Assembly (NCBI GenBank): GCA_948473115.1
Contig: CAOKWI010000029.1
Location: 1-50,232 of the forward strand
Length of the DNA: 50,232 bases
From: an uncultured Lachnospiraceae bacterium
GTDB taxonomy: Bacteria; Bacillota; Clostridia; Lachnospirales; Lachnospiraceae
Direction: 5' to 3'
Part shown: in pieces, positions 24,258 to 32,628 of the stretch
Numbering within the stretch: position 1 is the stretch's first letter
Layout: every line of letters starts with the position of its first letter
The notes under the pieces: generated by a model
Seen by the model: the letters and a program-made list of their open reading frames with translations, nothing else
What the model was told of the DNA's origin: nothing
The model's database searches: none
Position numbers and translations under genes: made by a program

Positions 24258-25166
24258 TCATCGTCTTACCTGCTTTTCCGTAACCCGAAGATTAAAAAAA
24301 TAATATCCTGAACTTTGTTCCGGTTGAACGCCGGTGGCGCTTACCACCTCATTCAATAACATATGATTCATATTTTCAGGGAGAACCAGTACGTCCACTC
24401 CTGCCTGTCTCGCAGTATTCATGCATTCTCCCGTGGAAAGCTGCTGTTCTTCCATTTCATCAAGAATAATCTCTGTAAAATCAAAATCATCTTCCGTACA
24501 GGTCTCCTCCACGACACTCATCCACAGATACATTTGCTCCACGTCTTCAGGGTAAGTGTCATAGGAGTACGCGCCAAGAGCCTCATCCCACATATTCCGG
24601 CCATAGGGCAGCAGAATACTGCCGTCCAGGCGTCGGGCATACTCCATCATCCTGTGGGGCGCCCAGATACAGATGTTTTGCGCATTCCCGGATGGCTCCT
24701 CCCGACCTGCCCCGATGACCTCCAGGACGCTTTCCGTCTGCTCCTTCCAGGCTTTTTCACCGTCCCTGTCAACGCCGCCGCTGTTCCATCCGCAGCACAA
24801 AAGCGCCACCACCAGCAGCCCCGCCGTCACAGGCAGACCTTTTCGCCACGCCTCCCTGCGGAATCCCTGCCAATACTCCGCCATCACCCTTGTGCCCGCG
24901 TAAGCAGTCAAAGCCGTCACAGGCACAATGCTCCAGATCCACTCATAATCATAAAACCTGGTCTGGTACAGCATCAGCGGCACGGCAGTCACAGGCAGAA
25001 TACAGCACAATGCCGACACAGTGCCATAGCGCAGAAGCCCCCTCTGGTTCTCCTGTTTCCAGTGCAGCCAGAGATACAGCAGCGCCGCCAGGAAAAGCGC
25101 CATAAGCTTTCCTCCACCTGTCACCCTGAACCAGCCCATCCATGCATTTCTAAGAAGCTCTGCCAT
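24258..25166 (-). CDS. membrane protein, possibly the C-terminal half of a split GT-C-like protein
   Basis: 302 residues. Three or four membrane helices in the first 140 residues (LMALFLAALLYLWLHW, VSALCCILPVTAVPLML, a helix after EYWQGFRREAWRKG), then a soluble domain with no motif I recognise. FYDYEWIWSIVPVTALTAYA resembles parts of Lachnospiraceae DUF6077-type membrane proteins (low confidence). Its start overlaps the end of the upstream membrane ORF by 17 bp, next to an A3G5 tract, so both may be one gene broken by a frameshift. Confidence 0.55.
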   Translation of the reverse strand: MAELLRNAWMGWFRVTGGGKLMALFLAALLYLWLHWKQENQRGLLRYGTVSALCCILPVTAVPLMLYQTRFYDYEWIWSIVPVTALTAYAGTRVMAEYWQGFRREAWRKGLPVTAGLLVVALLCCGWNSGGVDRDGEKAWKEQTESVLEVIGAGREEPSGNAQNICIWAPHRMMEYARRLDGSILLPYGRNMWDEALGAYSYDTYPEDVEQMYLWMSVVEETCTEDDFDFTEIILDEMEEQQLSTGECMNTARQAGVDVLVLPENMNHMLLNEVVSATGVQPEQSSGYYFFNLRVTEKQVRR

Positions 25167-26178
25167 CCCGCCGCCCCCTTTCCGCCAGGAAAAGGCCTGC
25201 CGCCGTCAGCAGACCGGCTCCCAGACCATATAGAGTCCACACGATACAGGCTTCTGCCAGAATGCACAGGAGCACCGTTTTCCATCTCTTTCTCAGGCCA
25301 AGCGAGAACACATAAGGAATCAGCACCAGATTCCTTACCGTCACTCCCCGATAACCGCAATAGAGCAGGCTGAATCCGTCCATACTGTGGAATCCGCACC
25401 CTGCCCACATAATAATAACTACTGCTATCAAAAAGCTGATGCTTTTTTTCCTGCTCTCCGGGAACAGGCTTCTTCCCACACAGAAAAAGGCGGCATAACT
25501 GCTGACAAAGATCCATACCGGCGCCGCCGCAGTCACCACCTTTTCAGGGGACAGCCCCGAAAGCCTGCAAAGAATCCCATATAACGTCGGCAGGCACAAG
25601 ATCTTCAGACGGGAGGGTATTCCCTCCGCGTAAGCCCGCCCGGTCATTGGATCGACTCGGTAGATACCGTCCGTCTCCAGAAAGCTTCCCACCGCTTCCA
25701 CCGTCATGTCGCCCGCCGCATATACTCCCGCGTTCCACAGGAGGAAAAACAGCTGCGACACCACAAGGATCCAGAAGAGCCCTGTGAGAAACCTCTCTGT
25801 GGGATCAGACCCGATTCCCCCATGCGACGCGGACGGCTCCCCGTCTTCCTTCTTCTCCCTGCGGGTCACTCCGTTTCCTATAAGGCAAAAAAGGAACAGT
25901 ACTGCCGCCAGCAGCAGCGCCGCCCCCATAATACCCAGGAAAAAAGCCACACAACGGGAAAAAGACTGTCCGGTAAACACGGCTGCCACATGCGCCGTTC
26001 CCGCCAGTCCCGTCAATATTAATTCTCCTGTCAACAATGCATCTGCCCAGCCTGATCCCTGCATCCTGTTCCGGTGCCTTTTCCCCGCAAGGTAAAAAAA
26101 GATCCGGGCACCGTTGCCCAAAAAGGCGCACAGGCATAAAATGACCAGCGCCAGCAATAATACCGGAAACAAATTCAT
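25150..26178 (-). CDS. polytopic membrane protein (DUF6077-like), possibly N-terminal half of a split gene
   Basis: 342 residues with about eight membrane helices. After an N-terminal Leu-rich helix and a charged loop come SRLKILCLPTLYGILCRLSGLSPEKVV and CGYRGVTVRNLVLIPYVFSLGLRKRW, which look like the catalytic-loop side of GT-C glycosyltransferases or DUF6077 proteins. I cannot assign a function. GGAG sits seven bases before the ATG. The frame ends shortly after LFLAERGRRDG at a G5 tract, while the next ORF continues with similar membrane character in another frame. Confidence 0.55.
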   Translation of the reverse strand: MNLFPVLLLALVILCLCAFLGNGARIFFYLAGKRHRNRMQGSGWADALLTGELILTGLAGTAHVAAVFTGQSFSRCVAFFLGIMGAALLLAAVLFLFCLIGNGVTRREKKEDGEPSASHGGIGSDPTERFLTGLFWILVVSQLFFLLWNAGVYAAGDMTVEAVGSFLETDGIYRVDPMTGRAYAEGIPSRLKILCLPTLYGILCRLSGLSPEKVVTAAAPVWIFVSSYAAFFCVGRSLFPESRKKSISFLIAVVIIMWAGCGFHSMDGFSLLYCGYRGVTVRNLVLIPYVFSLGLRKRWKTVLLCILAEACIVWTLYGLGAGLLTAAGLFLAERGRRDGRAS

Positions 26179-26233
26179 ATATATACTCCAATCGCAGTAC
26201 AGAGCAGACTGACACTTTTTTCAGCTGGTTTCC

Positions 26234-26611
26234 TTACAATGCCTTAAAATCAAGGCGAACCTTATCAGCAATACGGGCTATGTATTCACTGTTAGTAGGT
26301 CTTGTCCTGCCTGAGCAAACGGAATAACCAAACATTCTCTCAAAAGTATCAGTATTGCCTCTTGTCCATGATACTTCGATAGCATTGCGTATCGCGCGTT
26401 CCACTTTCTGATCCGTGGTTCGGAAGCGTCTGGCTATGGTGGGATAGAGCAGCTTCGTGACTCTGCTCACCACCTCCATGTCCCTGCCTGACAACATGAT
26501 CGCATCCCGTAGGTATTGATATCCTTTTAAGTGCGCAGGCACTCCTATATCCAACATGATATCGGTAATGTATCTCTCTAAATCACAATCTTTCACGGCA
26601 TTAATCTCCAT
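26234..26611 (-). CDS. stand-alone Spo0A C-terminal DNA-binding domain protein
   Basis: 125 residues that match the whole Spo0A effector domain: DIGVPAHLKGYQYLRDAI, TKLLYPTIARRF, VERAIRNAIEVSWTRGN (recognition-helix region) and RPTNSEYIARIADKVRL. The phosphoacceptor receiver domain of Spo0A is absent; the gene starts with a normal ATG, a purine-rich ribosome binding site and its own promoter, so it is not a truncation caused by the window. Known Spo0A domains bind TGTCGAA-type boxes. Without a receiver this one could bind constitutively or compete with Spo0A. It lies between the GtrB-like gene and the membrane ORFs of the glycan region, suggesting local regulation of surface polysaccharide, which is inference. 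Confidence 0.9.
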   Translation of the reverse strand: MEINAVKDCDLERYITDIMLDIGVPAHLKGYQYLRDAIMLSGRDMEVVSRVTKLLYPTIARRFRTTDQKVERAIRNAIEVSWTRGNTDTFERMFGYSVCSGRTRPTNSEYIARIADKVRLDFKAL

Positions 26612-26664
26612 ATTCAGTTCCCCTTTCCATGTCGATTACTGCTCTCTACCGCGATTGTAAGATA

Positions 26665-26693
26665 ATTCTACCATATCAGACATGATCTGAAAA
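26665..26693 (-). promoter_or_regulatory. promoter of the Spo0A-domain gene
   Basis: On the minus strand TTTTCA (26688-26693), 17 bp and TAGAAT (26665-26670), about 54 bp before the ATG. Both hexamers deviate in one or two positions from consensus. Confidence 0.5.
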
Positions 26694-26737
26694 GTTTTCT
26701 GCCCGCTAAGAATCCGTTAAGATACGACATATTGTGG

Positions 26738-27667
26738 TTATATCTTTTCTTTTACTAGATATATGGGGCGTTTCTTTACCTCCATATATGTCTTGGCGAG
26801 GTATTGTCCCAGGATACCGGTACAGAAAAACTGTACCCCGCCGATCAACAACATGATACACACCTGGGATGCCCAGCCGGATACAGGATCGCCAAAGATC
26901 AGCTTTCTCACAATCACAAAAATAATCATGATAAAGGCCAGCGCGCAGAACAGGACTCCCATCACCGATGCGAAAAGCAGCGGCACAGTGGAAAATGCCA
27001 GGATACCGTCAACGGAGTAGACCAACAGCTTCCAGAAACTCCATTTTGTCTCGCCTTTCGCCCTCTCCACATTTTCGTATTCCAGCCATTTGGTCTGAAA
27101 CCCTACCCAGCCAAAGATCCCCTTGGTAAAACGGTTATATTCCTGCATGGAAAGAATGGCATCCACCATCTGCCTGGTCATCAGGCGATAGTCCCTGGCG
27201 CCATCCATGATCTCCGTCTTGGAAATCTTCTTCATCAGGCGGTAAAACATTCTGGCAAAAAAGCTTCTCACCGGCGGCTCTCCCTTGCGGCTGACACGCC
27301 TGGTGGCAACGGAATCATATCCCTGTTTCAGATAGGAAAACATCTCCGGCAGCAGCGAAGGCGGATCCTGGAGATCCACGTCCATCAGAACCACATAATC
27401 GCCTTCCGCGTTTTCCAGGCCGGCATACATGGCGGCTTCCTTGCCAAAGTTCCTGGAGAAGGACACCAGATGCACCCTTTTATCGCGCTCGATCAATTTC
27501 TTGACTTCTTTCACCGTTCCATCCCTGGAACCATCGTCCACATACAACAGTTCCAGTTCTATCTTTTCCCGCTCAAAAAAGGGATCGTTCTTTATAAGCT
27601 CTGTGTAAAACAGTTCCACGTTTTCCTCTTCATTATAACAGGGGACAACCACGCTCAATAAACTCAT
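26738..27667 (-). CDS. gtrB: GtrB-like polyprenyl-phosphate glycosyltransferase
   Basis: 309 residues. The GT2 domain has SVVVPCYNEEENVELF, LYVDDGSRDGT and YVVLMDVDLQDPPSLLPEM (the DxD-containing motif), then RDYRLMTRQ and RFTKGIFGWVGFQTKWLEYE. Two C-terminal membrane helices (about 225-290) complete the DPM1/GtrB architecture. Such enzymes load a sugar, usually glucose, onto undecaprenyl phosphate for a flippase and a GtrII-type transferase. The GtrII-like gene 3.3 kb downstream (21802-23450) is a plausible partner; no GtrA flippase is visible. Own promoter upstream. Confidence 0.88.
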   Translation of the reverse strand: MSLLSVVVPCYNEEENVELFYTELIKNDPFFEREKIELELLYVDDGSRDGTVKEVKKLIERDKRVHLVSFSRNFGKEAAMYAGLENAEGDYVVLMDVDLQDPPSLLPEMFSYLKQGYDSVATRRVSRKGEPPVRSFFARMFYRLMKKISKTEIMDGARDYRLMTRQMVDAILSMQEYNRFTKGIFGWVGFQTKWLEYENVERAKGETKWSFWKLLVYSVDGILAFSTVPLLFASVMGVLFCALAFIMIIFVIVRKLIFGDPVSGWASQVCIMLLIGGVQFFCTGILGQYLAKTYMEVKKRPIYLVKEKI

Positions 27668-27708
27668 ACCTTACCCATCGCTTTCTTACAGTTACTAACG
27701 TTACTACC

Positions 27709-27737
27709 AGTATACTATTCTCCCCTGTAATTCGCAA
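27709..27737 (-). promoter_or_regulatory. promoter of the gtrB-like gene
   Basis: On the minus strand TTGCGA (27732-27737), 17 bp, TATACT (27709-27714), about 42 bp before the ATG. It is back to back with the plus-strand promoter of the DUF3048 lipoprotein. Confidence 0.6.
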
Positions 27738-27771
27738 GCCAAAACCTATTTCTTAATTTTCCTGTCAGATA

Positions 27772-27800
27772 ATGACGTTTTTCTTTTTATGTGTTATACT
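27772..27800 (+). promoter_or_regulatory. promoter of the DUF3048 lipoprotein gene
   Basis: ATGACG (27772-27777), 17 bp with a T-rich spacer, TATACT (27795-27800). It is 54 bp before the ATG at 27854. Confidence 0.6.
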
Positions 27801-27853
27801 ATTCTGAAAAAGGCAGTATTACCGGTTCTGCCCAAAGACATAGGAGAATTACC

Positions 27854-29014
27854 ATGAAGAAGACAAGAATCTGGCTGGCGGCCATAACAGCTGTTATTAT
27901 GTTGTGCGCCTGTGGTGACGAGCTGGACAGTCCTGTGATTTCAGATGACGTCCCGACACCCGCTCCGGTTCAGACCACCCAGCCTACAAGTACAGCACCT
28001 GAACCCCCGGGAACCCTTCTTCCCAACATTGTCACGGAGGACGATTCGCTGCCGCCTCACGCGGGTATGGTCCGCAGCCGCCTTACCAATGAATGGATTG
28101 AGTCCAGCGTGGCAAATACGCGGCCTATCGCCGTGATCATTCCCAACGAGAGCGCTGCCATACCTCATTACAGTCTCTCGGAGGCATCCGTTATCTATGA
28201 GGCCAACGTGGAAGGCCGCATGTCCAGGATGATGGCAATCTATGAAGACTGGCAGGATCTGAGCAAAATAGGCAACGTCCGCAGCTTACGCACCTATTTT
28301 GCATACTGGGCTTTCGAATGGGATGCGTTCATTGTGCACTACGGAGGCCCCCACTTTATCAACGACCTGATCGCAGAATCGACGACGCAGCACATAGACG
28401 GCAACCTGTCCAGCGATTCCGCCGCGTTCTTCCGCGATTCCAGCCGGACTATGCCTCATAACGGCTATGCCACCGGCACCGGATTGGCGAAGGTTATCCA
28501 GCAGAAGGGCTATCCTCTTTCCTACAGAGGCCTGACCGATAGTTACCACTATAATTTTACGACAAAATCCAGCCCCAATGCCCTGACACAATATGGCAGT
28601 GAGGCCAAGAGCGCTACATATATAGATATGTCAGGCTGTTATCCCCTGACCCGCTGCTACTTCGAGTTCAACGAGAGCGATGGCCTGTATTACCGGTCCC
28701 AGCACCTCTCGAGCAGCACCGACGGTCCTCATATTGACGGCACTAACAGCGAACAGCTCACCTTTAAAAATATTCTGGTGCAGTATGTGAAATACGAGGA
28801 GCTTTCCGGCGGATACCTGGTGTTCCAGTGCCACGATACCACAAGGGACGGCTGGTATTTTACCAACGGAAAGGGAATCCATGTCAACTGGGAGAAGACT
28901 TCCGATTACGGTGCTACCAGGTACTATGACGATTATGGCAATGAGATATTGATGAATACCGGTAAGACTATGGTCTGTATAGTGGAAGAGGGAGATTCCT
29001 TCACATACCGCTGA
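27854..29014 (+). CDS. DUF3048 (YerB-family) lipoprotein
   Basis: 386 residues, the only plus-strand gene. GGAG lies before the ATG at 27854; the signal peptide MKKTRIWLAAITAVIM ends in the lipobox-like LCAC, followed by a Thr/Pro-rich linker. RPIAVIIPNESAAIPHYSLSEA, VIYEANVEGRMSRMMAIYEDW, GNVRSLRTYFAYWAFEWDA and VHYGGP are the DUF3048 core, and the C-terminal half matches the second YerB domain. Membrane-anchored outside the cell; biochemical function of the family is not established. Ends at a bidirectional terminator shared with leuA. Confidence 0.9.
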   Translation: MKKTRIWLAAITAVIMLCACGDELDSPVISDDVPTPAPVQTTQPTSTAPEPPGTLLPNIVTEDDSLPPHAGMVRSRLTNEWIESSVANTRPIAVIIPNESAAIPHYSLSEASVIYEANVEGRMSRMMAIYEDWQDLSKIGNVRSLRTYFAYWAFEWDAFIVHYGGPHFINDLIAESTTQHIDGNLSSDSAAFFRDSSRTMPHNGYATGTGLAKVIQQKGYPLSYRGLTDSYHYNFTTKSSPNALTQYGSEAKSATYIDMSGCYPLTRCYFEFNESDGLYYRSQHLSSSTDGPHIDGTNSEQLTFKNILVQYVKYEELSGGYLVFQCHDTTRDGWYFTNGKGIHVNWEKTSDYGATRYYDDYGNEILMNTGKTMVCIVEEGDSFTYR

Positions 29015-29078
29015 TCAGTTTCATTTGCTATAAAGGAATGCTTTCAAAAAGAGTATTTTTCAATAAAGAGTATTCGTT

Positions 29079-29116
29079 AAAAAAGAGTGCATCCTGTACA
29101 AGGAGCACTCTTTTTT
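29079..29116. terminator. bidirectional intrinsic terminator
   Basis: AAAAAAGAGTGC (29079-29090) pairs perfectly with GCACTCTTTTTT (29105-29116), with TCCT/AGGA extending the stem inside the loop. The T-run on one strand and A-run on the other make it work for both the DUF3048 gene (+) and leuA (-). Confidence 0.9.
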
Positions 29117-29146
29117 ACAACATCAAAAGCTGCTTGTCACTATATG

Positions 29147-30826
29147 TCAATGCTTTTCCAGTCCTAACCGGTTGACTGCGGAAAAGATCGCCCTCACGGA
29201 TGCCCTGGTAATATTGGAGCTGACGCCCACACCGTAAGTCACCCTGCCAGTCTCGCCATCCAGCAGATGGATATAGGCCGCGGCCTGGGAATTCGCGCCG
29301 CTCTGAAGTGCATGCTCCTCATAGTCCAGGACCTTTACCGACAGCCCCAGCTCATGGTTCAGCCCGCGCTGCACCGCGTCAATAGGTCCGTTGCCCACAG
29401 CCTCAAAGCGCTTTGCAACGCCATGATCCGTGTATTCCACCTCTACCTTGGTGTCAAACTCTGTCCTGACCTCCCCGCTGATGTCATAGACATGCAGCCT
29501 GCGGAAATGAATAGGTTCCTTCCTGTCCAGATAGGTCTCCCTGAATGCACCCATGATCTGGTCGGGAGACACTTCACCTTGCTTTTCCGATATTTCCTGG
29601 ATCACGTTGGCAAATTCCTTGTGCATTGCCTTCGGCAGCTTAAATCCAAAATAAGTGTCCATGATAAAGGCAACCCCGCCCTTGCCAGACTGGGAATTAA
29701 TGCGCACAATAGGCTCGTACTCGCGGCCGATGTCCGCCGGATCAATAGGCAGATAAGGCACCTGCCAGATCTCGCTGTTCCGTTCCTTCATGGCCTGCAT
29801 GCCCTTGTTAATGGCATCCTGATGGGAGCCGGAGAAAGCGGTGAAGACCAGCTTGCCGGCATAAGGATGTCTGGGATGGATAGGCAGCTTACAGCAACGC
29901 TCATATATTTCTATGATGTCATTGACACGCTCCAGGTTCAACTCAGGATTGATTCCCTGGGAAAACATATTATAGGCAATATTTACAATATCCACATTTC
30001 CTGTGCGCTCCCCGTTGCCAAAGAGAGTACCCTCCACACGGTCAGCACCTGCCAGAAGAGCCAGCTCGGCACTTGCCACACCTGTACCACGGTCATTGTG
30101 GGGATGCACGCTGACAACAATGCTCTCACGCTGCTCCAGATGCTTGATCATCCACTCGATCTGGTCTGCATATACGTTGGGAGTATTCGTCTCTACTGTG
30201 GAAGGTAAATTGATAATCATGGGATTCTCCGGGTCAGGCTGCCATGTCCTGATCACTGCGTTACAGATTTCAAGCGCGTAATCAAGTTCCGTCCCGGTAA
30301 AGCTTTCCGGCGAATATTCCAGAATAATTTTACCGGGAAAGCCAGCTGCCCTTTCCTTTACCATCTGCGTTCCCTTTACCGCAATCTCCGTAATATGCTC
30401 CTGATCCATGTGGAACACCACATCGCGCTGCAGGGTCGAGGTCGAATTATAAATATGTACAATGGCCTGTTTACAGCCTTCTATCGCCTCAAAGGTCCTG
30501 TCAATCAATTCTTCGCGGCACTGAGTCAGCACCTGCACCACTACATCGTCAGGAATCAGCTTTCTCTCGATTAGCTGACGCAAAAAGTCATATTCTATCT
30601 GACTGGCGGCGGGAAATCCAATCTCTATCTCCTTAAAGCCCAGCTCGATCAGAAACTGGAACATTTCAATTTTCTCATTCACCAGCATGGGATCTATCAG
30701 AGCCTGATTGCCATCACGCAGATCCACGCTGCACCAGACCGGTGCCTTCGTAATCTCCTTATTGGGCCATTCCCTTTCAGGATAATCCACCACGGGATTC
30801 TTTCGATACTTCTTGTAATTTAACAT
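29147..30826 (-). CDS. leuA: 2-isopropylmalate synthase
   Basis: 559 residues, the length of the LeuA2-type enzyme. WCSVDLRDGNQALIDPM holds the catalytic Arg-Asp pair and metal-binding Asp of the HMGL-like TIM barrel, HPHNDRGTGVA the metal-binding His residues, and LFGNGERTGN the conserved glycine-rich loop. The C-terminal leucine-binding LeuA dimer domain follows (LHVYDISGEVRTEFDTKVEVEY, ending QAAAYIHLLDG). It condenses acetyl-CoA with 2-ketoisovalerate, the first step of leucine synthesis. No T-box or leader peptide fits into the 85 bp upstream; read-through from the HPr gene is likely. Confidence 0.95.
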   Translation of the reverse strand: MLNYKKYRKNPVVDYPEREWPNKEITKAPVWCSVDLRDGNQALIDPMLVNEKIEMFQFLIELGFKEIEIGFPAASQIEYDFLRQLIERKLIPDDVVVQVLTQCREELIDRTFEAIEGCKQAIVHIYNSTSTLQRDVVFHMDQEHITEIAVKGTQMVKERAAGFPGKIILEYSPESFTGTELDYALEICNAVIRTWQPDPENPMIINLPSTVETNTPNVYADQIEWMIKHLEQRESIVVSVHPHNDRGTGVASAELALLAGADRVEGTLFGNGERTGNVDIVNIAYNMFSQGINPELNLERVNDIIEIYERCCKLPIHPRHPYAGKLVFTAFSGSHQDAINKGMQAMKERNSEIWQVPYLPIDPADIGREYEPIVRINSQSGKGGVAFIMDTYFGFKLPKAMHKEFANVIQEISEKQGEVSPDQIMGAFRETYLDRKEPIHFRRLHVYDISGEVRTEFDTKVEVEYTDHGVAKRFEAVGNGPIDAVQRGLNHELGLSVKVLDYEEHALQSGANSQAAAYIHLLDGETGRVTYGVGVSSNITRASVRAIFSAVNRLGLEKH

Positions 30827-30859
30827 ACCTTAACTACGCCTTTCACGCCAATTCCCACA

Positions 30860-30876
30860 TCACAGCTTCGCTGTGA
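30860..30876. repeat. small hairpin between the HPr gene and leuA
   Basis: TCACAGC (30860-30866) and GCTGTGA (30870-30876) pair around TTC. No T-run follows on the minus strand. The CACAGCTTCGCTG core also occurs in the 13.6-13.8 kb element, so it may belong to the same repeat family. Confidence 0.5.
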
Positions 30877-30911
30877 CTCATATCCGGATGAAAAATACCG
30901 TGTTTCTCACG

Positions 30912-31175
30912 CTACTCTCCCAATCCGCTCTCAACTGCCTGCACGAGCGTTTTAAGAGCTTCCTCTTCGTCCTCCCCCTCACAGACGAACTCGATTTCAT
31001 CCCCACACTTTACACATGCTCCCAGCACACTCAACACACTTTTAGCATTTGCCGTACTGTCCTTAAACGAAAAGGTGATCAATGACTTAAATTGCATCGC
31101 CTCTTTGCAAAGGATCCCCGCTGGTCTCAGATGCAAGCCTGTAGGATTTTTAATCACTACTTTCTGACTTACCAT
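30912..31175 (-). CDS. HPr-family phosphocarrier protein
   Basis: 87 residues, normal HPr length. NPTGLHLRPAG contains the His-15 equivalent phosphorylated by enzyme I, and ANAKSVLSVLG the Ser-46 region used for carbon-catabolite control in Firmicutes. GGAGGGAAGG precedes the ATG at 31175; a longer frame starts with TTG on the ribosome binding site and is unlikely. Own promoter directly upstream. Whether it is the PTS HPr or a Crh-like regulator depends on other copies in the genome; His is present, so phosphocarrier is favoured. Confidence 0.9.
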   Translation of the reverse strand: MVSQKVVIKNPTGLHLRPAGILCKEAMQFKSLITFSFKDSTANAKSVLSVLGACVKCGDEIEFVCEGEDEEEALKTLVQAVESGLGE

Positions 31176-31208
31176 AAACCTTCCCTCCAATTTTTACTGA
31201 TTTGTTCT

Positions 31209-31237
31209 ACTATAGCATGATTGCCTTTCAATCTCAA
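31209..31237 (-). promoter_or_regulatory. promoter of the HPr gene
   Basis: On the minus strand TTGAGA (31232-31237), 17 bp, TATAGT (31209-31214), each one base from consensus, about 35 bp before the ATG. Confidence 0.7.
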
Positions 31238-31248
31238 GAGATTTTTAG

Positions 31249-31275
31249 GGAAACGCTGCTGAAAGCAGCGCTTCC
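31249..31275 (-). terminator. hairpin at the end of glmM
   Basis: GGAAACGCTGCT (31249-31260) and AGCAGCGCTTCC (31264-31275) form a 12-bp stem with one wobble pair around GAA, abutting the glmM stop. No T-run follows on the minus strand, so termination would be weak or factor-assisted; the stem may mainly protect the 3' end. Confidence 0.5.
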
Positions 31276-32625
31276 TTAGAACATGGTATCCTGGATCAGA
31301 TTGGCAAGCTTCTGCGCGTCTTCCTGGATCGCTTCCTGATCCTTGCCCTCGATCATGACACGTACCAATGGCTCTGTGCCGGAAGGACGTATCAACACCC
31401 TTCCCTCCCCTGCAAACTTTGTTTCCAGCGCCGCAATGGCCTCCGCAATCTCAGGATACTCCATGTATTTATCCTTCTTGTGGTTTGCCACTTTGGCATT
31501 CACCAGCGCCTGAGGCAATACCTCCATGATCTTTGCCAGTTCGGAAAGATCCTTTCCTGTGTCCACCATGACCTGAAGCAGGTGCAGCGCGCTGAGAAGG
31601 CCGTCCCCGGTGGTGTTCTCATCCAGGAAAATGATGTGACCCGACTGCTCGCCGCCAAGACTCGCCCCTATCTCCTGCATACGTTCCAACACGTAGCGGT
31701 CTCCAACCTTGGTCTGCTCCAGGGTCAGCCCGTTTCCCTTACACATCAGGGAAAAGCCGAGATTACTCATGACAGTGGTCACAATGGTATCCCGCTTCAG
31801 CTTTCCCTGGGATTTCATATGGCTGCCCACAATCGCCATGATCTGATCCCCGTCCACGATCTTTCCGTTCTCATCCACCGCAAGCATCCTGTCCGCATCT
31901 CCGTCAAAGGCAAGACCCACCTTAGCCTTCTCATACACGACCCTGGCCTGCAGCTCTTCCATATGGGTGGAACCGCAGTTGGCATTGATATTGGTGCCAT
32001 CGGGATTGTTATGTATGGCAACCACATTTGCGCCCAGTTCCTTCAGGGCTTCCACGGAAGTATAATAGGAAGCACCCTCCGCGCAGTCCACCACGATCTT
32101 CATCCCTTCCAGGTTCACCGGAACAGCATGGACGGCGTTATTGATATATTCCTCCCTGGCATCCGTGCGGTATTTGATCTTGCCCACGCCGGGACCTATG
32201 GGAAACTTAATGCCCGACATATTCTCCCGGATCAGCGACTCGATCTCATCCTCCAGCTGATCCGGCAGTTTGTAGCCGTTTTCATTAAAGAATTTGATGC
32301 CGTTAAATTCCACAGGATTATGGGATGCCGAGATGACAACGCCTGCATCCACCCTGTATTTCTGTGTCAGGTATGCCACTGCAGGCGTGGGGATCACTCC
32401 CACATAAATACAGTTCGCGCCCACAGAGCAGGCTCCCGCCATCAGCGCGTTAGCCAGCATATCGCCGGAAATACGGGTGTCACACCCTACCATAATCGTA
32501 GGCTTGTGCTCCTTCTCCTTCGTCAGCACGTAAGCGCCGGCCTGCCCCAGCTGCATTGCCAGCGTGGGGGTCAGTTCCTCATTGGCAACCCCCCTTACAC
32601 CGTCCGTTCCAAATAGTCTAGCCAT
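31276..32625 (-). CDS. glmM: phosphoglucosamine mutase
   Basis: 449 residues, typical. FGTDGVRG starts domain 1; VISASHNPVEFNGIKFFN has the catalytic phosphoserine Ser101; AFDGDADRMLAVDENG is the metal-binding loop; GEQSGHIIF the sugar-binding loop; RPSGTEPLVRVMIEG the phosphate-binding loop. It converts glucosamine-6-phosphate to glucosamine-1-phosphate for UDP-GlcNAc and cell-wall synthesis. The ribosome binding site overlaps the cdaR stop. The cdaA-cdaR-glmM order is the conserved Firmicute operon, in which GlmM is known to inhibit CdaA. Confidence 0.97.
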   Translation of the reverse strand: MARLFGTDGVRGVANEELTPTLAMQLGQAGAYVLTKEKEHKPTIMVGCDTRISGDMLANALMAGACSVGANCIYVGVIPTPAVAYLTQKYRVDAGVVISASHNPVEFNGIKFFNENGYKLPDQLEDEIESLIRENMSGIKFPIGPGVGKIKYRTDAREEYINNAVHAVPVNLEGMKIVVDCAEGASYYTSVEALKELGANVVAIHNNPDGTNINANCGSTHMEELQARVVYEKAKVGLAFDGDADRMLAVDENGKIVDGDQIMAIVGSHMKSQGKLKRDTIVTTVMSNLGFSLMCKGNGLTLEQTKVGDRYVLERMQEIGASLGGEQSGHIIFLDENTTGDGLLSALHLLQVMVDTGKDLSELAKIMEVLPQALVNAKVANHKKDKYMEYPEIAEAIAALETKFAGEGRVLIRPSGTEPLVRVMIEGKDQEAIQEDAQKLANLIQDTMF

Positions 32626-32628
32626 ATT

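Noticed and set aside
26612..26737. Spo0A-binding boxes around the Spo0A-domain gene
   Set aside because: Only six-of-seven matches (TGTCGAT near 26630 and TACGACA near 26723), expected by chance in AT-rich sequence.
30827..30911. T-box or leader-peptide attenuator before leuA
   Set aside because: Only 85 bp, a short hairpin without anti-terminator or T-box sequence.
31480..32616. 378-codon plus-strand frame opposite glmM
   Set aside because: Antisense shadow of a strongly conserved gene.
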